Shown: one piece after another, positions 18,179 through 26,894 of the stretch
Numbering within the stretch: the stretch's first letter is position 1
Layout: each line of letters begins with the position of its first letter
Origin: Eisenbergiella tayi
GTDB lineage: Bacteria > Bacillota > Clostridia > Lachnospirales > Lachnospiraceae
Direction of reading: 5' to 3'
Length of the DNA: 64,000 nucleotides
NCBI RefSeq assembly: GCF_001881565.1
Contig: NZ_MPDJ01000003.1
Location: forward strand, 263,515-327,514
Notes under the pieces: generated by a model
What the model saw: the letters and a program-made list of their open reading frames with translations, nothing else
Databases searched by the model: none
What the model was told of the DNA's origin: nothing
Program-made: the position numbers and the translations under genes

Positions 18179-19159
18179 ATGGCTGCAGGGACCAAGGGAA
18201 AAATGGCCAAACAGAAGAAGGCAGGATTTGCAGGAAGACAGACAGAGAGCTTGCCGGCCCGTCTGCTGAAGGACATGAGAAAAAACTGGATTCTCTATGT
18301 GATGATTCTGCCGGTGGTCGTTTATTATATTATATTTGCATATGCGCCGATTTACGGCATCCAGCTGGCATTTAAGGATTATATAGTCAAAAAGGGAATC
18401 TGGGGAAGCCCGTGGATTGGAATGGAAAATTTCACCCGTTTTTTCAGCAGCTATAATTTCGGACTGCTGCTCAAAAACACAATAGGAATCAGTGTTTACA
18501 GTATTCTGGTGGGCTTTCCCATTCCGATTGTTTTCGCGCTGATGCTCAATTATCTGAAGAACAAATATCTGAAAAAAACGGTGCAGATGGTTTCTTATGC
18601 GCCTTATTTTATCTCGACCGTAGTTATGTGCGGTATGATCACTATTTTTCTGAATCCGGATACGGGGATTTTCAATACGATCAGAGGCTTTTTCGGAATG
18701 GAAAGCGTTGATTTCCTGGGAAAACCGGAGCTGTTTAAATCGATCTATGTATGGACCGGCGTATGGCAGGGGATGGGATGGAGCTCCATTATCTATATAT
18801 CGGCCCTGTCCGGAGTGGATTACCAGCTGCATGAAGCGGCTATTGTGGACGGAGCCAACAAGCTGCAGCGGATCCTTCATGTAGATCTTCCCTCCATCAA
18901 GCCGACCATTGTCATGCTTCTGATCCTTCAGATGGGCTCCCTGATGAGCGTGGGCTTTGAAAAAGTCTTCCTGCTTCAGAATACACTGAATAAACAGGCC
19001 GCCTCTGTTATTTCCACCTATGTATATGAAGTCGGCCTGATTAACAGCGATTATGGCTACTCCACGGCAATAGGCCTTTTCAATTCGGTTATCAATATGA
19101 TACTGATTGTTGCGGCAAACCAGATCTGTAAGAAATTTACAGAAGAAAGTCTGTTTTAG
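18179..19159 (+). CDS. sugar ABC transporter permease (LplB/YteP type)
   Basis: 326 residues with a charged cytosolic N-terminus, about six membrane segments and the ABC-permease EAA loop HEAAIVDGANKLQRILHVDL near residues 219-238, which docks on the ATPase. The segment YAPIYGIQLAFKDY after the first membrane helix is typical of LplB/YteP proteins. It starts at an ATG behind AAAGGGGG. It pairs with the permease that begins 12 bases after its stop. Confidence 0.93.
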   Translation: MAAGTKGKMAKQKKAGFAGRQTESLPARLLKDMRKNWILYVMILPVVVYYIIFAYAPIYGIQLAFKDYIVKKGIWGSPWIGMENFTRFFSSYNFGLLLKNTIGISVYSILVGFPIPIVFALMLNYLKNKYLKKTVQMVSYAPYFISTVVMCGMITIFLNPDTGIFNTIRGFFGMESVDFLGKPELFKSIYVWTGVWQGMGWSSIIYISALSGVDYQLHEAAIVDGANKLQRILHVDLPSIKPTIVMLLILQMGSLMSVGFEKVFLLQNTLNKQAASVISTYVYEVGLINSDYGYSTAIGLFNSVINMILIVAANQICKKFTEESLF

Positions 19160-19171
19160 GAGGGGAAAAAA

Positions 19172-20083
19172 GTGAATAAAGGAAAAACAGAAAAAATAAA
19201 GAAATCCTATTCGGACAGGGTTTTTGATATTGTCAATATCATTATTATGCTGGCCCTTCTGGTGATTTTTCTCTGGCCGCTGTGGTTTGTGGTCATAGCC
19301 TCCTTCAGTAATCCCAACGAGGTATGGAACGGGAATGTCATCCTGCTTCCCAAAGGCTTTACCCTGTCGGCATATGAGGCCGTTTCACAATATAAGATGA
19401 TCTGGACCGGTTATAAGAATACGATCATTTACACGGTGGTTGGTACCTTTATCAATCTCATTATGACCATATGTGCGGCTTATCCGCTGTCAAGAAAGGA
19501 ATTTGTCCCGCGCAACTTCCTGATGTTTATATTCATGCTCACCATGTATTTCAGCGGAGGCCTGATTCCCACCTATCTGGTGGTGAGCAAAATGCATCTT
19601 CTGAATACCCCCTGGGCAATGATGATACCGGGAGCTGTTTCCATTTATAATGTCATTATAACGAGGACCTATTTTGTGAACAGCATTCCCTCCAGCCTGC
19701 AGGAGGCGGCAGAACTGGACGGAGCCAATACCTTCCAGTTCCTGATGAAAATCGTCCTTCCTCTGTCCAAGCCGATCATAGCGGTCATCGCCCTGTATTA
19801 TGCCGTAGGCCACTGGAATGATTTCTTTACGGCACTGATTTATCTGAATGACAAGGAACTGATGCCGCTTCAGTCCTTCCTGAGGGATTTGCTGATGTCC
19901 AATAAAATGAGCCTGAACAACATGCAGGGACTGGATGCCGCACAGGCGGAGGCGAAGATGCAGCTGTCACAGACCCTGAAATACAGTGCGATTATTGTGT
20001 CCACGGTTCCGGTTCTGTGCATATATCCGTTTATCCAGAAATATTTTGTAAAAGGGGTTATGATCGGATCTGTTAAAGGCTGA
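19172..20083 (+). CDS. sugar ABC transporter permease (LplC/YtcP type)
   Basis: 303 residues starting at GTG behind AGGAGGGG. It has about six membrane segments and an EAA loop, QEAAELDGANTFQFLMKIVL near residues 178-197. The C-terminal ending QKYFVKGVMIGSVKG is the hallmark of the LplC/YtcP branch. It forms the heterodimeric channel with the preceding LplB-type permease. A hairpin follows at 20139-20182. Confidence 0.93.
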   Translation: MNKGKTEKIKKSYSDRVFDIVNIIIMLALLVIFLWPLWFVVIASFSNPNEVWNGNVILLPKGFTLSAYEAVSQYKMIWTGYKNTIIYTVVGTFINLIMTICAAYPLSRKEFVPRNFLMFIFMLTMYFSGGLIPTYLVVSKMHLLNTPWAMMIPGAVSIYNVIITRTYFVNSIPSSLQEAAELDGANTFQFLMKIVLPLSKPIIAVIALYYAVGHWNDFFTALIYLNDKELMPLQSFLRDLLMSNKMSLNNMQGLDAAQAEAKMQLSQTLKYSAIIVSTVPVLCIYPFIQKYFVKGVMIGSVKG

Positions 20084-20138
20084 TGGAATCCGTAAGCTCC
20101 GCCTGAATATACGGAAGGTAATCTTATATTATAATAGA

Positions 20139-20190
20139 AGGCTCCCGGCCGACAGGATGATTTCCTGTCCGGATGGGAGCCTGATTTATG
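20139..20190 (+). terminator. probable terminator after the permease genes
   Basis: AGGCTCCC pairs with GGGAGCCT, and inside it ACAGGA pairs with TCCTGT, giving a long interrupted stem. The T-run after it is weak, so termination is likely partial. Confidence 0.55.
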
Positions 20191-20434
20191 TCCTTTTCCG
20201 GCTGTAAACGGCATTCCTGTCAATTGTTCATTTATATGAGGTGCCATACAGACCCTCTGGAAAACCCTAAAATAATGCACATAAAAATACAAAAACCAGG
20301 CTGGACGAGAACAATTATATACAAAATATCACATATCTGACTATAGCCGGATTGACCGTGAGCCATTATAATAAATTTAATAAGACATTCACTGCGCAAT
20401 AATACGCGGCATACGCCGCATATGGAGGATTGCT
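20191..20434. other. leader of the GH94 gene
   Basis: AT-rich sequence with a possible -10 (TATAAT at 20367-20372) but no good -35, and a small GCGGC/GCCGC hairpin just before the ribosome binding site GGAGG. Nothing else is seen. Confidence 0.45.
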
Positions 20435-22828
20435 ATGCAATATGGACATTTTGATAATGAAAAAAGAGAATATGTGATAGACAGGGTGGATTTGCCCGCC
20501 TCTTGGACTAATTACCTGGGGCTGAAGGACATGTGTGCCGTGGTGAACCATACGGCAGGCGGGTATATGTTCTACAAGACGCCGGAGTACCACCGCATCA
20601 CCCGTTTCCGGGGAAACAGCATTCCCATGGACCGGCCGGGGCATTATGTATACATAAGGGACAATTCCGACGGGGATTACTGGAGCATATCCTGGCAGCC
20701 CGTGGGAAAGAGCCTGGAGGAAGCGGCATACCGCTGCCGCCACGGCATGTCTTACACCGTATATGAAAGCGAATATAAAGGCATCAGCGCCAGCCAGAAG
20801 CTTTCCATACCGCTTCAGGATCCGGTGGAGCTGTGGGATGTGAAAATTAAAAACGACAGCGACAGGAAGCGGGATTTAAGCGTCTTTTCCTATTGTGAAT
20901 TTTCCTTCCACCATATCATGACAGACAACCAGAATTTCCAGATGAGCATGTATTGTGCCGGTTCTTCCTATGAGGACGGTATCATTGAGCATGATCTTTT
21001 CTACGAAGAGTTTGGTTTCCAGTATTTTACCGGCAATTTTGAGCCTGACGGATTTGACTGCCTGCGGGATAAATTCATAGGGCCTTACCGCACAGAGGAT
21101 AATCCGCTGTCCGTGGAAAAGGGCCAATGCGGCGGTTCCTTTGAGCTTGGCAACAACCACTGCGGCAGCCTGCAGAAAAATATCACACTGGAGCCGGGAG
21201 AAGAGATCCGTCTCGTGTTCATGCTCGGTGAAGGCAGCAGGGAAGCGGGCCGGAGAATGAGGGAAAAATATAATTCTCCGGAGGCTGTGGATCTTTCCTA
21301 CGAGGAACTCAGGGAATACTGGAACAGCAAATTCAGCAAGCTTCAGATTCATACTCCCAATGAGGGGATGAACACTTTGATTAATACATGGACTCTGTAC
21401 CAGGCGGAAATCAACGTCATGTTTTCCCGTTTTGCCTCTTTCATAGAAGTGGGGGGCAGGACAGGGCTTGGCTACAGAGATACGGCACAGGATGCCATGA
21501 CCATACCTCACTCCAATCCCGGAAAATGCAGGCAGAGACTGGAGGAATTATGCAGAGGTCTGGTATCAGAAGGTTATGGACTGCACCTTTTCCAGCCGGA
21601 GTGGTTTGTTCCTGACAACGAGGTCAAGCCCTTCAAATCCCCTACAGTCATCCCAACGCCGAATAAGGATGACTATGTGCATGGTCTCGCTGACGCCTGC
21701 TCGGACGATGCGCTCTGGCTGGTGTCCTCCCTGGTGGAATACATCAAGGAGACCGGAGAATTTGATTTCGCGGATATGCAGCTTACCTACGCCGACGGCG
21801 GGGAAGGCACTGTCTATGAGCATATGAAAAAAATACTGGATTTCAGCGCCAGACAGGTGGGCAGCACCGGGATCTGCAAGGGACTTCGCGCTGACTGGAA
21901 CGACTGCCTGAATCTGGGCGGCGGCGAAAGCGCCCTCGTTTCCTTCCTGCATTACTGGGCGCTGAGCCGTTTCATCGAACTGGCGGCTTTCCTGGGCAGG
22001 GAAGAGGATGTAAAGACCTATACGGAGATGGCGGAGCACGTAAAAGAGGTCTGCGACAGGGAACTGTGGGATGAGGAATGGTTTATCCGCGGCATTACCA
22101 AAAACGGCCGGAAAATAGGAACCAGCCGGGATGAGGAAGGCAAGGTACATCTGGAATCCAATGCATGGGCTGTTCTTTCCGGCGCGGCCAGCCCGGAAAA
22201 GGGAAGGCTGGCTATGGACAGCGTGGATAAATATCTGTATACCCCTTATGGAATCCAGCTGAATGCGCCCTCCTATACGGTGCCGGATGATGACATCGGA
22301 TTTGTGACCAGGGTTTATCCGGGACTGAAGGAAAACGGTTCTATTTTCTCCCATCCCAATCCCTGGGCCTGGGCGGCGGAATGCATGCTGGGACGGGGAG
22401 ACCGGGCGATGAAGTTTTATGATGCCCTCTGCCCGTATTACCAGAACGATAAGATAGAAATCAGGGAGGCGGAGCCTTATTCCTACTGTCAGTTCATTAT
22501 GGGAAGAGATCACAGCGCCTTCGGACGCGCAAGACATCCGTTTATGACCGGAACCGGCGGCTGGGCCTATTTCTCGGCAACAAGATACATGCTGGGAATG
22601 AAGCCGGAATTCGACCATTTTGAAATCGACCCCTGTGTCCCCGGAGACTGGAAAGAATTCCGGATGACCCGTGAGTGGCGCGGAGCCCGGATGGAAATAA
22701 GCGTGGAAAACCCGGACGGCGTCATGAAGGGTGTCAGGGAAATCCGGCTGGATGGGGAAAAGGTTGACCGCATACCGGTACTGCCGGAAGGAAGCACCCA
22801 TCAGGTACAGGTGATCATGGGCCGCTGA
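20435..22828 (+). CDS. GH94 disaccharide phosphorylase (N,N'-diacetylchitobiose/cellobiose phosphorylase-like)
   Basis: 797 residues, the normal GH94 length. The N-terminal beta-sandwich starts MQYGHFDNEKREYVI and contains DRPGHYVYIRDN...DYWSISWQPV, a block I associate with chitobiose phosphorylase more than with cellobiose phosphorylase. The barrel has GGRTGLGYRDTAQDA near 340-354 and the catalytic aspartate D490 in GLRADWNDCLN, with phosphate-binding segments IGFVTRVYPG and HPFMTGTGGWAYF later on. There is no signal peptide. With phosphate it would split an imported beta-disaccharide into a sugar-1-phosphate and a free sugar. The phosphohexomutase 57 bases downstream fits that product. Chitobiose versus cellobiose specificity cannot be fixed by eye. 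Confidence 0.88.
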   Translation: MQYGHFDNEKREYVIDRVDLPASWTNYLGLKDMCAVVNHTAGGYMFYKTPEYHRITRFRGNSIPMDRPGHYVYIRDNSDGDYWSISWQPVGKSLEEAAYRCRHGMSYTVYESEYKGISASQKLSIPLQDPVELWDVKIKNDSDRKRDLSVFSYCEFSFHHIMTDNQNFQMSMYCAGSSYEDGIIEHDLFYEEFGFQYFTGNFEPDGFDCLRDKFIGPYRTEDNPLSVEKGQCGGSFELGNNHCGSLQKNITLEPGEEIRLVFMLGEGSREAGRRMREKYNSPEAVDLSYEELREYWNSKFSKLQIHTPNEGMNTLINTWTLYQAEINVMFSRFASFIEVGGRTGLGYRDTAQDAMTIPHSNPGKCRQRLEELCRGLVSEGYGLHLFQPEWFVPDNEVKPFKSPTVIPTPNKDDYVHGLADACSDDALWLVSSLVEYIKETGEFDFADMQLTYADGGEGTVYEHMKKILDFSARQVGSTGICKGLRADWNDCLNLGGGESALVSFLHYWALSRFIELAAFLGREEDVKTYTEMAEHVKEVCDRELWDEEWFIRGITKNGRKIGTSRDEEGKVHLESNAWAVLSGAASPEKGRLAMDSVDKYLYTPYGIQLNAPSYTVPDDDIGFVTRVYPGLKENGSIFSHPNPWAWAAECMLGRGDRAMKFYDALCPYYQNDKIEIREAEPYSYCQFIMGRDHSAFGRARHPFMTGTGGWAYFSATRYMLGMKPEFDHFEIDPCVPGDWKEFRMTREWRGARMEISVENPDGVMKGVREIRLDGEKVDRIPVLPEGSTHQVQVIMGR

Positions 22829-22885
22829 CAGGCGCCGCAAAACAGGCATGTATACAAATGTGTTCAGGAAAAGGGAGGAAAACCG

Positions 22886-24301
22886 ATGATTAAGTTTGGA
22901 ACAGGCGGATGGAGAGCAGTGATTGGAGATGATTTCACCAAGGCGAATATACAGCTTCTGGCGAAAGCGCTCTGCAGGAAGATGAAAGACGAAAACGCCG
23001 CGGATAAAGGAATTGTAATAGGCTATGACAGGCGTTTCCTGGCAAAGGAAGCCATGCAGTGGGCGGGCCAGGTGTTCGCAGCCGAAGGAGTGACCGCATA
23101 TCTTGTGAATAAATCAGCGCCCACGCCGCTTGTCATGTTTTATGTGATGAAGCATGAAATGCCCTATGGAATGATGATTACCGCCAGCCATAACCCGGCT
23201 ATTTATAACGGCATCAAGGTGTTCACTGCAGGCGGCAGGGATGCCAGCGCGCAGCAGACGGATGAAATCGAAGAATATATCGGCCGTATTGAAAATGAAG
23301 AAGTGGGGGCGATGGAATACGACAGGGCGCTGGAAACCGGACTGATTCAGGAAATCTATCCGCTGAATGAATACCTGGACAATATCATCGACAATATCGA
23401 TATGCAGGCTATCCGCAGCAGCAGGCTGAAGATCGCCTTGGATCCCATGTACGGCGTGAGTGAAACCTCTATCAAGACCATCCTTCTCACCGCCAGATGT
23501 GAGGTGGACACCATCCATGAGCGCCACGATACCCTGTTCGGCGGGAAGCTTCCTGCGCCTACGGCGGCAACCCTGCGTCCTCTGCAGAATTTCGTTCTGG
23601 ACGGCAAATGCGACATCGGAATCGCTACGGACGGGGACGCGGACCGGCTGGGAGTCATCGATGATAAGGGCAAATTCCTTCATCCCAACGATATCATGGT
23701 CCTGCTGTACTATTACCTTGTGAAATATAAAGGCTGGCACGGCCCTGTTGTCCGCAATATCTGCACCACGCATATGCTGGATAAGGTGGCAGAAAAATTC
23801 GGGGAAAAATGTTATGAGGTTCCGGTAGGCTTCAAACATATTTCCGCCAAGATGACGGAAACGGATGCCGTTATCGGCGGCGAATCCTCCGGAGGCCTTA
23901 CCGTAAGAGGCCATATCCATGGAAAGGACGGCGTATATGCCGCCTGCCTGCTGGTGGAAATGATAGCCGTGACGGGAAAAAAACTGTCCCAGATCTATGC
24001 AGATATCGAAGCGGAATGCGGCAGGATCTATATGGAAGAGCGGGATTATAAGTTCAATCAGGAGAAAAAGGATGCCGTGCACAAAATCCTTCTGGAAGAC
24101 AGACTCCTTCCTGAGCTTCCCTATGAAATTGACCACGTATCCTATCTGGACGGCAGCAAGGTCTACTTTAAGAACGGCGGCTGGGTAGTGGGACGTTTTT
24201 CAGGAACGGAGCCGTTGATCCGTATTTTCTGTGAGATGCCGGAGGAAGAGCAGGCGAAGGATGTCTGCAGGACTTATGAAGAATTCCTTGATTTGAAATA
24301 G
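22886..24301 (+). CDS. phosphoglucomutase / phosphomannomutase family (alpha-D-phosphohexomutase)
   Basis: 471 residues with all four signature sites: FGTGGWRAVIGDD at the N-terminus, the phosphoserine loop TASHNP near residue 99, the metal-binding DGDADR near 249, the sugar-specificity loop GGESSGG near 331, and the phosphate-binding FSGTEPLIRIF near 438. It starts at an ATG behind GGGAGG. Placed directly after the GH94 phosphorylase, it would convert the hexose-1-phosphate (glucose or GlcNAc) to the 6-phosphate, saving one ATP. It is the last gene of this unit and faces the Abi gene. Confidence 0.92.
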   Translation: MIKFGTGGWRAVIGDDFTKANIQLLAKALCRKMKDENAADKGIVIGYDRRFLAKEAMQWAGQVFAAEGVTAYLVNKSAPTPLVMFYVMKHEMPYGMMITASHNPAIYNGIKVFTAGGRDASAQQTDEIEEYIGRIENEEVGAMEYDRALETGLIQEIYPLNEYLDNIIDNIDMQAIRSSRLKIALDPMYGVSETSIKTILLTARCEVDTIHERHDTLFGGKLPAPTAATLRPLQNFVLDGKCDIGIATDGDADRLGVIDDKGKFLHPNDIMVLLYYYLVKYKGWHGPVVRNICTTHMLDKVAEKFGEKCYEVPVGFKHISAKMTETDAVIGGESSGGLTVRGHIHGKDGVYAACLLVEMIAVTGKKLSQIYADIEAECGRIYMEERDYKFNQEKKDAVHKILLEDRLLPELPYEIDHVSYLDGSKVYFKNGGWVVGRFSGTEPLIRIFCEMPEEEQAKDVCRTYEEFLDLK

Positions 24302-24311
24302 AAAGCGAACG

Positions 24312-24346
24312 AAAAAACAGGCATTCCCGGTAATGCGGAAGCCTGT
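24312..24346 (-). terminator. terminator of the Abi gene
   Basis: On the minus strand ACAGGCTTCC and the matching GGAATGCCTGT form a stem with one imperfection, followed by six T. It lies five bases after the Abi stop codon and may also end transcription from the mutase side. Confidence 0.85.
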
Positions 24347-24350
24347 ATAA

Positions 24351-25286
24351 CTACATTTGATAGTGTGTTATGGATTCCCAGTTGGCCGGAAAGCCCATCA
24401 TAGCCAGCAGGGAATCCCTTCCGATCCTGCTGCTTTGTTTATGGTAATGTGCAATACTCTTTATCAGGGAACGCTTGAATTCAATAAAACTCTGTCTGGG
24501 CAGCAGATAGCGGAAGGCAATCGTTAATCCGAACAAGTCACGTTTACCAAGCAGGTATTGGTTTCCCTTTTTGTCAATATTTAACTTGGCATGCAGGACG
24601 GTATCGGGAAAATCAATCCGGGTACGAAAGGAAAAAAGCCGTTCATTATGCGCGCATACATTGCGGAACAGCGTAAGGATTTTCATATACCGTTCCAGTC
24701 CCCGTTCATTTACTTTGGGAAATTCTTTACTGATGTCACTTTGAAGATGGAAAGGAAGTAATGTATATAATTTTGAAATCTGTCCATACGTGAGGGTGTT
24801 GACTAATACCCACATAGGTACATTATGATATACTTTACGCTGGTGGAGCAGATAAGCATGTTCGGTATTACGGTTGGCCTGATACTCCAATATGGAAATC
24901 AGCCGGTTTACCGCATCCATATTTTTGGGGCTGTTATTATAATTGGAGGGATTAAGGTAAGCGGCCTGCGTCTCTCCATGTAAATTACAAAAACTATATG
25001 AGATAAGCTGCCGCAGCTTTCTTTCTATCTGACAGAGATATTTAAACACAAGTTCCCGTAATGCCAGGTCAAACTGGTAGAGGGCATAGATATCTTCAAA
25101 GGCAGTGTTATCTTCATAGACACGGGTCATAGGATTGATAAACGGAGTCTTGTACCCGCCAATCAGGGAGAAGTAGCCTATATCCCTTAAAATTTCTTTC
25201 GCTTTTTCACAGTCTGTGATGCAGAGTTTTTTCCCATTTATCAATTTGTCGAGTTGTTGGTCATATGTAAGAAATGGTTTTGCCAT
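24351..25286 (-). CDS. Abi family protein, AbiF/AbiD-like HEPN ribonuclease
   Basis: 311 residues matching the Abi_2 pattern: an N-terminal YDQQLDKLINGKKL segment, IGYFSLIGGYKTPF at 36-49, then the block FEDIYALYQFDLALRELVF with LCQIERKLRQLISY. A HEPN catalytic motif R-N-x-x-x-H is present at 208-213 (FRNVCAHNERLF), so a metal-independent ribonuclease is predicted. Proteins of this group are known from phage abortive infection and have been described with a small structured RNA upstream; that arrangement is visible here. The ATG at 25286 has only a weak site (GGCGG). Its transcription must read through the terminator of the small RNA, which keeps the toxin low. Confidence 0.85.
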   Translation of the reverse strand: MAKPFLTYDQQLDKLINGKKLCITDCEKAKEILRDIGYFSLIGGYKTPFINPMTRVYEDNTAFEDIYALYQFDLALRELVFKYLCQIERKLRQLISYSFCNLHGETQAAYLNPSNYNNSPKNMDAVNRLISILEYQANRNTEHAYLLHQRKVYHNVPMWVLVNTLTYGQISKLYTLLPFHLQSDISKEFPKVNERGLERYMKILTLFRNVCAHNERLFSFRTRIDFPDTVLHAKLNIDKKGNQYLLGKRDLFGLTIAFRYLLPRQSFIEFKRSLIKSIAHYHKQSSRIGRDSLLAMMGFPANWESITHYQM

Positions 25287-25357
25287 ATTTCAAACCGCCT
25301 ATGTATATTTATGGGGGATACAGGAAGTGCGTCATTGGCTCCCTGCCCTATAAGGTA

Positions 25358-25424
25358 TAAAAAAGGAGGGCCCTCAGGTCCTCCCCCGGTTTCAGTCCTC
25401 GCAAGTATCTGAAACCTGATCACT
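25358..25424 (-). ncRNA. small structured RNA upstream of the Abi gene (abiF RNA-like)
   Basis: The unit begins just after a strong minus-strand promoter and ends at a terminator, giving about 65-70 nt. It contains a perfect 8-bp hairpin (GGTTTCAG/CTGAAACC, plus-strand 25388-25395 and 25409-25416) with a 13-base loop, directly followed by a terminator stem GGAGGACC/GGCCCTCC with one mismatch and six T. A structured RNA, terminator and AbiF/AbiD gene in this order match what I recall as the abiF RNA motif. An RNA-antitoxin role is inference from family knowledge. Confidence 0.75.
25365..25384 (-). terminator. terminator between the small RNA and the Abi gene
   Basis: An 8-bp stem with one mismatch and a four-base loop (UGAG) is followed on the minus strand by TTTTTT at 25364-25359. 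It ends the small RNA and would limit transcription into the Abi gene. Confidence 0.8.
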
Positions 25425-25430
25425 AAAAAC

Positions 25431-25459
25431 ATTTTAGCATAGGCAGTAAGAAAAGTCAA
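25431..25459 (-). promoter_or_regulatory. promoter of the Abi small RNA
   Basis: On the minus strand TTGACT (25459-25454) and TAAAAT (25436-25431) are separated by exactly 17 bases, with TG one base before the -10 (extended -10). It is one of the strongest promoters in the window and would make the small RNA abundant. Confidence 0.85.
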
Positions 25460-25573
25460 CGCTTTTACAGATGCTTCTGCATTTGTTTTCAGTGATAGTA
25501 TATACAATAAGGAAGAAAATAATGCATGCAAGGCGTTTCAAGTCTGGCGTTCCGATGATTGCGCAGGAGTATT

Positions 25574-26479
25574 TTATTTCGGTACAGCTTCCTTCAGCAT
25601 TTCCAGAAAAAGTGATTCAGCCCTGCTGGGACGGTAATCCTCCGGATAAATCAGCAGGTCGGTCATTTTTTTTGGAGAGCCCTGGTATTTTTTCTGTACC
25701 AGATGATATCCGGATAAAACGGAATCCGGTACCGGGGAGACAAACATAAAGGTACCGGGAACACCTGTGAGAATATCAAACTGGCTGCCCCGTTCATGGA
25801 TGTGTATACTGTTCTCGTTATGCTCCGTATCGGGCGCCTCATGGAGGTAGGTGGAGAGGGCGGTGTCGTCACATACCACCTCTATCGCCTGGGAGAGCAG
25901 ATCCGGAGTCAGCACGGAGGCCTTTGCCAGGGGGTGCCGGTCTGACATGATGACTGTCAGTTCGAATTTGCAGATGGTTTCATAAGAAAGCTCCCGCAGC
26001 CTCAGCAGGGGGAGAAGAGTCTTCTCATAGCGGTCGGGATAGCGGATGACGGCCAGTGATGCCGTCCGGTCGGATACCTGGCAGATCGCATCCAGCGTTC
26101 CCGTTTCATTATAATTGACGGACAGCTGGCGGCCTTTGGCATATTTTTTGAGGAATGCGGTAAAGGCGCAGGTGATATAGCTGGCCCGGGGGACACAGAT
26201 ATGCAGGCTGATATTGTCTTTTTCTTCCCGGCTGCAGTAATTTTCCAGGGCCTGATACTGCTTTACCGCTTTTTTGGCCAGCACAAGGAATTCCCTTCCT
26301 TTCTCCGTGGGGATTACGCCGCGGGAGCTGCGCGTGAAAACCGTAAACCCGATTTCCTCTTCCAGCTCCCGGATGTCACGGCTTAAATTGGGCTGGCTGA
26401 TGAACAGCTGCTTTGCCGCTCCGGTAATGGAACGGCTCCGCTCCACTTCTATAATATAACGCAGGACATTGAGATTCAT
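25574..26479 (-). CDS. LysR-family transcriptional regulator
   Basis: 301 residues with a standard LysR N-terminal winged HTH (LRYIIEVERSRSITGAAKQL then ISQPNLSRDIRELEEEIG, residues 6-43) and a two-lobed effector domain. The start is an ATG behind GGAG. It is divergent from the PFOR gene across 415 bases, so it may control itself and PFOR, but LysR proteins also act at distant sites and no clear T-N11-A site was picked out. The co-inducer is unknown. Confidence 0.92.
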   Translation of the reverse strand: MNLNVLRYIIEVERSRSITGAAKQLFISQPNLSRDIRELEEEIGFTVFTRSSRGVIPTEKGREFLVLAKKAVKQYQALENYCSREEKDNISLHICVPRASYITCAFTAFLKKYAKGRQLSVNYNETGTLDAICQVSDRTASLAVIRYPDRYEKTLLPLLRLRELSYETICKFELTVIMSDRHPLAKASVLTPDLLSQAIEVVCDDTALSTYLHEAPDTEHNENSIHIHERGSQFDILTGVPGTFMFVSPVPDSVLSGYHLVQKKYQGSPKKMTDLLIYPEDYRPSRAESLFLEMLKEAVPK

Positions 26480-26894
26480 TTAGGCAGGTCTCCTTTCATT
26501 CGTATCCGTGTACTTTATAAAGTACAAAGGGGTTCATGGGCGGCTGCATTTCCGCCATGCCCGCTAAAATCCATATTTGTGATCTTGTATTTCATTTTAT
26601 ACATTGTATACAAAATGTATCCGGTTTCGTACAATCACCGGAAACCTGCTATAAGCATAGCTTTTCCTGAGAAAAAAAGCAATATAATATGTAAAAAAAT
26701 ATATAGTTGCCATATAAAAAATGTATACCCATGCTTGTCTCATAAGATGTATAATATTGAGTATCATTAAGATAAATTTTTAACAGCCCTCAAGGGATTC
26801 CTTAAGGGCAAGTGTGTATGCAAGCGGATTAAACGTATGTATATACACTGTAAAAATTGACTATCTATAACAGAGATAAGAAAGGAAGGTTTTT
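26480..26894. other. LysR-PFOR divergent intergenic region
   Basis: 415 AT-rich bases. It holds a dyad ACATTGTATACAAAATGT near 26602 and a hairpin GCCCTCAAGG/CCTTAAGGGC at 26786-26809 without a T-run, probably in the PFOR leader. PFOR promoter candidates around 26828-26871 are ambiguous. No gene is seen. Confidence 0.55.

Noticed and set aside
21566..22849. 427-codon minus-strand frame opposite the GH94 gene
   Set aside because: It is a shadow of a clearly coding GH94 frame in GC-rich sequence and matches no family pattern.
26579..26770. 63-codon frame in the LysR-PFOR intergenic region
   Set aside because: AT-rich, no ribosome binding site, no recognisable composition of a protein.
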